Of a stretch of 64,000 nt of DNA, positions 57,844 through 64,000 are shown piece by piece. The notes under the pieces are model-generated. The model did not search any database, was not told the origin of the DNA, and saw only the letters and a program-made list of their open reading frames with translations. Every line of letters begins with the position of its first letter. Within the stretch, counting starts at the first letter, position 1. Source of the DNA: Sphaerosporella brunnea (lineage: Eukaryota; Ascomycota; Pezizomycetes; Pezizales; Pyronemataceae); contig VXIS01000150.1 of the NCBI GenBank assembly GCA_008704415.1, positions 43,758 to 107,757 of the forward strand. Direction: 5' to 3'. Position numbers and translations under genes: made by a program.

Positions 57844-59685
57844 ATGAATTTCTTCAGAAAGATTTTTCGCTCCAAGAAGCGATCGCGGGCAAAAACCATT
57901 CCTCCGCACTCGAATGGCTACAGCAATGGCCACGATTATAATGACTACCGAATGTCTCGTGACGATACCTTCCTGGAGCCGCCTCGGTTTCCAGAATCGA
58001 ACATCAACCGTCCCATGAGTGCACCTCCCGCCTCGTCACATGGCATCATCCCCTACCAACAGCCTCACTACCGCACGGGTCGGTCTGCAGCTTCCCGTCT
58101 CCCCGAGAAGGTGCTGGAGCGCATCTTCTCCTACGTGTGCCCGCACTCCCTGGACCGCAGCTACCGGTCGGCTGAGGAAGCTGCTACGGAGGCGGGGTGC
58201 ATGCTTTGCGACATGCGCGACCTGGCACGGTGCCGAGTCGTGTGCAAGACCTGGTGCACGGTGGCCGAGCAGCTGTTGTACACGTCGATCCGGTTGGACT
58301 CGGTGCACTACTGTGGGCTGGAAGACGAGCTGCAGAAGCGGCGTAACCGCGGGAGTTTTCTGAAGAAGAAGCATGAGCCGCCGATGGAAGTGCCGGAGAT
58401 GCGCATGCGCCTGCTCTACCGAACGTTTCAGGAGAATGAGCGCATCGCCTTCACCGTCCAGTTCTTCAAGATGCCCTACATGACGCGGGAAACATGTAGA
58501 GCGGATCTTGCACGGCTAGTATCGTTGACGCCGGAACTGAAGTATTGTGATGTCCCTGAGGGTTTATTTTCGGATGATTCCTCGTGTGCGGGACTGAAGG
58601 CAATCCTATATGCGCGCTGCCCGGAGCTGAGGAAAATGACCTGGAACACCGGCTGCGAAAAGAACTTTGTGGACCTGTGGGCGCAGCCGCCCTGGCGAAA
58701 CCTTGAGGTAGTAATTCTGTCCTCCCTCCATGTCGAAAACGCCGACCTGGTGAGAGTGCTCAACTCCCTCCCTGCACTGCATGACCTCACCCTCAAGTCT
58801 CTCCCGTGGATTTCGGACGCAGTCTTCGACGCCACCCCGAACCCCTTTGGCATCTTCCCAGCACTGTCCAAGCTCTCAATCGAAGATATCTCCTCAATCT
58901 CACTGGACGGTCTAAAAGTGTACCTTCAGCGCCCCATCATCGCTGCCTCGCTGACAGAGCTCACCCTAATCTCCACCTCCATCCCGGCGTCCTCAATCAG
59001 CGAACTTCTCGCCGCCGCCCCCTCGCTGGAATCCCTCACCTTCAACACCACCATTTCCCGCATCCTCCCCGCCCCGGAACCTCCCCGCCTCAAATCCCGC
59101 ACCCTCCGCACCCTGCGGTACGAGCTCACCCCAGACGCAGCCACCAAATCCCTCTCTAGCCCCACACCCAGCTACTACAGCCACCTCGCCATATCCCTGC
59201 TCTCCGGCGGCCTGCCGTCACTAACAACACTCTATGTGCGGGACCCCACCTTCTCCGAGCGGCTTGCCGGGCACCACAGCACGCTCACCCACCCGCTCAC
59301 AATCCACACCAAATCGCAGGACCACCTCGATTGGAACAAGTACCTCATCACTCCCCCCACGAGCAGCTCACGAAGCGGCCAGCTCGAGGTCCACGCCCTG
59401 TGGGAAATGCCGCGCAATAGCCTTGCCGCGGATTTCTCGGACCCCCGCATGAGCCAGCTCTTAAAGGCTGTGGAGTGGGGGAATGAAGACCTGCTGGCCC
59501 CGCCCACTCCCGGGTTCGTAGCGCAGGAAAGACCACGCTCGCGTGGCGGGGAGCCTCCGGCTTGGGTTAAGGGCCATGGCCGCAGCGGGAGCGTCAGCTC
59601 TTTCTCCAGCGTGGGACTGGCTCCGCCGAGCCCGGGATTTGCAAAGAAGGAGCGGAGGGGGAGTAGACAGGATATTTGGCGGTAG
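57844..59685 (+). CDS. F-box protein
   Basis: A single exon of 613 codons starts at ATG 57844 (MNFFRKIFRSKKRSR). The F-box lies at about residues 83-150: RLPEKVLERIFSYVCP, then CRVVCKTWCTVAEQLLYTSI, with a Cys-rich insertion (CMLCDMRDLARC) between the two halves. A long leucine-rich middle follows (for example LPALHDLTLKSLPWISDAVF and LTELTLISTSIPASSISELL), resembling irregular leucine-rich repeats that would recruit substrate. The C-terminal 70 residues are Ser/Pro/Arg-rich. The expected role is substrate adaptor of an SCF ubiquitin ligase via Skp1; the target is unknown. Its last 413 bp (59273-59685) are repeated inverted at 63588-64000. Confidence 0.85.
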   Translation: MNFFRKIFRSKKRSRAKTIPPHSNGYSNGHDYNDYRMSRDDTFLEPPRFPESNINRPMSAPPASSHGIIPYQQPHYRTGRSAASRLPEKVLERIFSYVCPHSLDRSYRSAEEAATEAGCMLCDMRDLARCRVVCKTWCTVAEQLLYTSIRLDSVHYCGLEDELQKRRNRGSFLKKKHEPPMEVPEMRMRLLYRTFQENERIAFTVQFFKMPYMTRETCRADLARLVSLTPELKYCDVPEGLFSDDSSCAGLKAILYARCPELRKMTWNTGCEKNFVDLWAQPPWRNLEVVILSSLHVENADLVRVLNSLPALHDLTLKSLPWISDAVFDATPNPFGIFPALSKLSIEDISSISLDGLKVYLQRPIIAASLTELTLISTSIPASSISELLAAAPSLESLTFNTTISRILPAPEPPRLKSRTLRTLRYELTPDAATKSLSSPTPSYYSHLAISLLSGGLPSLTTLYVRDPTFSERLAGHHSTLTHPLTIHTKSQDHLDWNKYLITPPTSSSRSGQLEVHALWEMPRNSLAADFSDPRMSQLLKAVEWGNEDLLAPPTPGFVAQERPRSRGGEPPAWVKGHGRSGSVSSFSSVGLAPPSPGFAKKERRGSRQDIWR

Positions 59686-60002
59686 GCTGTAGGCTGTGAC
59701 GTGGGAGTGATGAATGGTGTTGGGTGTTGGTGTTGGGTGTTTGATACCCCTATGTACTATGTATTCGATTGTTTGCTTGGCAGGACTCTTCATGTGTGGG
59801 ATCTACGTTATTTGCCCTGGAGAATGGAAATGTAAGAACTGTTGATATCTACATCACAAGATGGCACTCGACCACGATCCCCCCTCGTCTATACACATCA
59901 CCCATGATGACGAGGAATTACTTAATAACAAACTCCCTATACAAAAAGCCAGAAATCCGCACCCACCCGCATCATGATAGAAACATTATATATCAAGAGG
60001 AA
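59686..60002. other. Convergent intergenic region F-box / mannosyltransferase, left arm copy
   Basis: The 317 bp separate two convergent stop codons and are repeated inverted at 63271-63587. They contain GTGTTGGGTGTTGGTGTTGGG-like short repeats after the F-box stop. No gene recognised. Confidence 0.6.
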
Positions 60003-61373
60003 TTAGTCCATGTGCGCCATCTCGAACCAGTTGGCGCGGCAGTCCTCCTCGTCGAGACCGGTGCCGTCGGTGAAGCGGCCAGCCTGGCAGCGCTGCTTGC
60101 ACTTGGGGCTGCTGGGGCAGTTGAAATAGGGAATGTGTTGGTAGCCGATATCGCGGAACCTATTCCCATCAGCATCCTCCCATACCACTACCACGCCCTC
60201 CCCCCCCCCCCCGCCCCAAACAAAAAGAAGCAAAAGTGGCGGAGAACTCACCAATGGATCTTATCCTTATCCGCAAACAACCCCAGACCAATACTGTGCA
60301 CAGGGGCATCACCCCAGCGCTCATAAAAGAACCCGCCGGCTCTGTCCAAATGCTCAAAATAGTCTTCATACGGCTTGCTTCTCCAGAAGTTCATATCTCC
60401 GATCTCGAAGTTGCTCCAAAAGTGGCAGGTCGAGTAGCCGTTAGCTTTGTGGTTGTGTTCAGGTCGGTTTTTGGAGTCGCTAAGCCAGTCCATCGCGTTA
60501 TTGGGATGGAGGTATTCCGGGTGTTCTGCGAGGAATTCTAACGTCTGCGGCCACAACGTCTCGATACTGTCGGGCGAGTCGTAGATGTTGATGACAAAGC
60601 CGTACAGCTTGTCGTTGTCCTCCATGTAGCGGAACACATCGTAGTCGATGTCGCAGAAGAAGTGGACTTTGGGCTCTACCCGCCAGTACCAGCGGATATC
60701 TTTCAGTGCCGGGTGGTGGTAGAATTTGCCACTGTTCCATCGGCACATTTGGTGGTAGGAGCGCATCGTCGCGTATTGGACTTTGTTCTCGGTGAGCAAG
60801 TCGGACGACTCTTGGATTAGGTCCTCGTTGATCCAGCTGGGGACCTCCCAGTCTTCCTTCGGGATGACCTCTACATCACCACCAGCAATCAGCATCACCT
60901 CCACCCCCACCAGCCCCGGGGAAGAAAGAGCACCAACCATAACTCGTGTACTTCGCCTCCTTACTCGTCCTCTCTATAAACTCCTTCGAAAACGGTTCAT
61001 CATTTATAAACGTCCAGGGGTAATTAAACTTATGATTCCACGTGGCCTCCAGGTCGCGCATACTCTGCAGCATGCCCTCCAGCTCATCATTTCTAACCAA
61101 CGACAGTATCGTAGCGGAGGTTCTATTGACTTCTCCTGGTCCGTAAAGTTTTCCCGAAGGCCCTTTCTCCGGCTCAAGGAGGGGGTCGATCCCTTTTAAC
61201 GACCCACCGGTCTTCGGTCGGCGGAACTTGGTGTGTCCTCCGGATACGACGTCGTCAAGATCCGGAAGTCGGGAGCTGATGGAGCGGAAGTTGTAGATTA
61301 TTAGGAGGAAGGAGGAGAGGAGCAGTAATGCGAAGATTAGGCGCACGACTCCGTGCGATTGAAGGAGTACCAT
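60003..61373 (-). CDS. Alpha-1,2-mannosyltransferase, KRE2/MNT1/KTR family (GT15), copy 1
   Basis: Three exons on the minus strand, 60938-61373, 60252-60870 and 60003-60159, give 403 residues; introns are 67 nt (GTTGGT) and 92 nt (GTGAGT, contains C13). Residues about 10-28 (RLIFALLLLSSFLLIIYNF) are a type II signal anchor after a short cytosolic tail. The GT15 domain follows: ATILSLVRNDELEGMLQSM, then YPWTFINDEPFSKEF, EVIPKEDWEVPSWI, YWRVEPKVHFFCDIDYD (donor and metal region) and CHFWSNFEIGDMNFWR, whose Glu is the likely catalytic residue of the family. Conserved Cys pairs lie near the end. The enzyme adds mannose from GDP-mannose to N- and O-glycans in the Golgi. Copy 2 in the right arm encodes an identical protein. 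Confidence 0.95.
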
Positions 61374-61899
61374 GGCGGTGATGGGACCCTAAATGTCGTG
61401 GTGGGGATCTGCAGGAGATGGAAATTGTCCGGAGGATGTTGTTGGAAGTGCTTCCACGAGCTGCACGGGGTGCCGAGCCATCCGTGCGAGCTTCCAACCT
61501 CTATGACGTCTCTGCACTCTGTTTCTTTCGTTCAATTCATTCGATCGGTGACAATTCTGACCCTTTTGTCGGGTTTGGATATACTCTTGGTTTCTGGTGC
61601 GGAGAGAGAGAATGTGCGGTTGCGTACGCGTCCTTGAAGGACGCGTACGCAACCGCACATTCTCTCTCTCCGCACCAGAAACCAAGAGTATATCCAAACC
61701 CGACAAAAGGGTCAGAATTGTCACCGATCGAATGAATTGAACGAAAGAAACAGAGTGCAGAGACGTCATAGAGGTTGGAAGCTCGCACGGATGGCTCGGC
61801 ACCCCGTGCAGCTCGTGGAAGCACTTTCCAACAACATCCTCCGGACAAATTTCCATCTCCTGCAGATCCCCCCACGACATTTAGGGTCCCATCACCGCC
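61374..61899. promoter_or_regulatory. Shared palindromic 5' region of the two mannosyltransferase copies
   Basis: The 526 bp between the two divergent ATG codons are mirror images about base 61636, so each copy has about 263 bp of its own 5' flank before running into its mirror. The centre reads GCGTACGCGTCCTT-G-AAGGACGCGTACGC. Three small arm differences lie here: left 61400-61406, 61422-61426 and 61445-61447 against right 61868-61873, 61847-61852 and 61825-61827. Confidence 0.85.
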
Positions 61900-63270
61900 A
61901 TGGTACTCCTTCAATCGCACGGAGTCGTGCGCCTAATCTTCGCATTACTGCTCCTCTCCTCCTTCCTCCTAATAATCTACAACTTCCGCTCCATCAGCTC
62001 CCGACTTCCGGATCTTGACGACGTCGTATCCGGAGGACACACCAAGTTCCGCCGACCGAAGACCGGTGGGTCGTTAAAAGGGATCGACCCCCTCCTTGAG
62101 CCGGAGAAAGGGCCTTCGGGAAAACTTTACGGACCAGGAGAAGTCAATAGAACCTCCGCTACGATACTGTCGTTGGTTAGAAATGATGAGCTGGAGGGCA
62201 TGCTGCAGAGTATGCGCGACCTGGAGGCCACGTGGAATCATAAGTTTAATTACCCCTGGACGTTTATAAATGATGAACCGTTTTCGAAGGAGTTTATAGA
62301 GAGGACGAGTAAGGAGGCGAAGTACACGAGTTATGGTTGGTGCTCTTTCTTCCCCGGGGCTGGTGGGGGTGGAGGTGATGCTGATTGCTGGTGGTGATGT
62401 AGAGGTCATCCCGAAGGAAGACTGGGAGGTCCCCAGCTGGATCAACGAGGACCTAATCCAAGAGTCGTCCGACTTGCTCACCGAGAACAAAGTCCAATAC
62501 GCGACGATGCGCTCCTACCACCAAATGTGCCGATGGAACAGTGGCAAATTCTACCACCACCCGGCACTGAAAGATATCCGCTGGTACTGGCGGGTAGAGC
62601 CCAAAGTCCACTTCTTCTGCGACATCGACTACGATGTGTTCCGCTACATGGAGGACAACGACAAGCTGTACGGCTTTGTCATCAACATCTACGACTCGCC
62701 CGACAGTATCGAGACGTTGTGGCCGCAGACGTTAGAATTCCTCGCAGAACACCCGGAATACCTCCATCCCAATAACGCGATGGACTGGCTTAGCGACTCC
62801 AAAAACCGACCTGAACACAACCACAAAGCTAACGGCTACTCGACCTGCCACTTTTGGAGCAACTTCGAGATCGGAGATATGAACTTCTGGAGAAGCAAGC
62901 CGTATGAAGACTATTTTGAGCATTTGGACAGAGCCGGCGGGTTCTTTTATGAGCGCTGGGGTGATGCCCCTGTGCACAGTATTGGTCTGGGGTTGTTTGC
63001 GGATAAGGATAAGATCCATTGGTGAGTTCTCCGCCACTTTTGCTTCTTTTTGTTTGGGGCGGGGGGGGGGGGGAGGGCGTGGTAGTGGTATGGGAGGATG
63101 CTGATGGGAATAGGTTCCGCGATATCGGCTACCAACACATTCCCTATTTCAACTGCCCCAGCAGCCCCAAGTGCAAGCAGCGCTGCCAGGCTGGCCGCTT
63201 CACCGACGGCACCGGTCTCGACGAGGAGGACTGCCGCGCCAACTGGTTCGAGATGGCGCACATGGACTAA
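61900..63270 (+). CDS. Alpha-1,2-mannosyltransferase (GT15), copy 2
   Basis: Three exons, 61900-62335, 62403-63021 and 63114-63270, mirror copy 1 exactly and encode the same 403 residues with the same signal anchor, donor-binding and SNFEIGDMNFWR motifs. Introns (62336-62402 and 63022-63113) are also identical, including the 13-base homopolymer. Identity in introns as well as exons means the duplication is very recent, kept uniform by gene conversion, or not real. It is head-to-head with copy 1 and shares the palindromic 5' region. Confidence 0.8.
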
Positions 63271-63587
63271 TTCCTCTTGATATATAATGTTTCTATCATG
63301 ATGCGGGTGGGTGCGGATTTCTGGCTTTTTGTATAGGGAGTTTGTTATTAAGTAATTCCTCGTCATCATGGGTGATGTGTATAGACGAGGGGGGATCGTG
63401 GTCGAGTGCCATCTTGTGATGTAGATATCAACAGTTCTTACATTTCCATTCTCCAGGGCAAATAACGTAGATCCCACACATGAAGAGTCCTGCCAAGCAA
63501 ACAATCGAATACATAGTACATAGGGGTATCAAACACCCAACACCAACACCCAACACCATTCATCACTCCCACGTCACAGCCTACAGC
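63271..63587. other. Convergent intergenic region, right arm copy
   Basis: Mirror of 59686-60002, between the GT15 copy 2 stop and the F-box copy 2 stop. Nothing else present. Confidence 0.6.
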
Positions 63588-64000
63588 CTACCGCCAAATA
63601 TCCTGTCTACTCCCCCTCCGCTCCTTCTTTGCAAATCCCGGGCTCGGCGGAGCCAGTCCCACGCTGGAGAAAGAGCTGACGCTCCCGCTGCGGCCATGGC
63701 CCTTAACCCAAGCCGGAGGCTCCCCGCCACGCGAGCGTGGTCTTTCCTGCGCTACGAACCCGGGAGTGGGCGGGGCCAGCAGGTCTTCATTCCCCCACTC
63801 CACAGCCTTTAAGAGCTGGCTCATGCGGGGGTCCGAGAAATCCGCGGCAAGGCTATTGCGCGGCATTTCCCACAGGGCGTGGACCTCGAGCTGGCCGCTT
63901 CGTGAGCTGCTCGTGGGGGGAGTGATGAGGTACTTGTTCCAATCGAGGTGGTCCTGCGATTTGGTGTGGATTGTGAGCGGGTGGGTGAGCGTGCTGTGGT
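63588..64000 (-). CDS. F-box protein copy 2, C-terminal part (cut by window end)
   Basis: The minus strand from 64000 to the stop at 63588 repeats 59273-59685, the last 137 codons of the F-box gene, unchanged (it ends KKERRGSRQDIWR). The F-box domain itself would lie beyond the window, so it is unknown whether a complete second gene exists. Confidence 0.75.
   Translation of the reverse strand, partial: HSTLTHPLTIHTKSQDHLDWNKYLITPPTSSSRSGQLEVHALWEMPRNSLAADFSDPRMSQLLKAVEWGNEDLLAPPTPGFVAQERPRSRGGEPPAWVKGHGRSGSVSSFSSVGLAPPSPGFAKKERRGSRQDIWR

Larger units (their letters stand above)
59273..61635 (+). repeat. Left arm of giant palindrome (visible part)
   Basis: Every position x here pairs with the complement of 123273 minus x (or 123272 minus x in the innermost ~190 bp). 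The arm contains the F-box 3' end, the convergent gap and the whole GT15 gene. Open frames on this arm recur unchanged on the other, except across 61400-61447. The left boundary is set only by the window end at 64000, so the true arm may be longer. Confidence 0.95.
61637..64000 (-). repeat. Right arm of giant palindrome (cut by window end)
   Basis: Inverted copy of 59273-61635. It runs to the last base of the window without losing identity, so its outer end is not seen. The total length exceeds the left arm segment by one base because of the small indels near the centre. Confidence 0.95.

Overview
The window is nuclear DNA of a filamentous ascomycete (Pezizomycotina). Most genes carry one to seven short spliceosomal introns, mostly 48-97 nt, with GTRNGT-like donors, CTAAC/CTGAC-like branch sites and YAG acceptors. 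The gene families are typically fungal: an HDA1-complex subunit, saccharopine reductase, a fused ADE2, a KRE2/MNT1 mannosyltransferase and a DUF7580 protein. No species is claimed. Exon boundaries were read by eye from splice motifs and reading-frame continuity.

Layout, left to right. 1-3396: 3' part of a chromodomain/HDA1-complex subunit gene (+). 5775-6487: COX6 (-). 7202-10648: VPS54 (-), sharing a 406-bp divergent promoter with MCM5 (+, 11055-13429). 14.09-14.79 kb: pogo-type transposase relic and a 126-bp MITE-like palindrome. 15023-16756: DUF7580 protein (-). 17528-24818: LYS9, a C2H2/Cys-rich/KH protein and eIF2B-gamma, all (+). 25647-28303: glycogen synthase (-), then 4 kb without a recognised gene. 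32317-39627: ADE2, condensin subunit G and a mitochondrial-type cysteine synthase, all (+). 39.6-43.2 kb: mostly non-coding, with one weak spliced candidate. 43216-45438: RA/PH protein (+). 46969-48999: NRP1-like RNA-binding protein (-). 52052-55195: gamma-tubulin complex component (-). 55.4-56.4 kb: second pogo relic. 57844-59685: F-box protein (+). 60003-61373: GT15 mannosyltransferase (-).

The most striking structure is at the right end. From base 61636 the sequence folds back on itself. Everything from 59273 to 61635 reappears inverted at 61637-64000, giving a second identical mannosyltransferase and the 3' end of a second F-box gene. The palindrome has a single-base centre and runs off the window. 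Only three small indel/substitution differences were seen, all in one ~50-bp stretch in or next to homopolymers. It is either a recent inverted duplication or a fold-back read/assembly artefact.

Most genes are single-copy housekeeping functions: replication, condensin, microtubule nucleation, translation initiation, Golgi tethering, respiration, and lysine, purine and cysteine biosynthesis. They sit next to one another without forming a cluster. Accessory features are the two pogo relics, the MITE, an interstitial telomere-like tract, a two-copy dispersed repeat, long homopolymers, a 9-bp minisatellite and the terminal palindrome.
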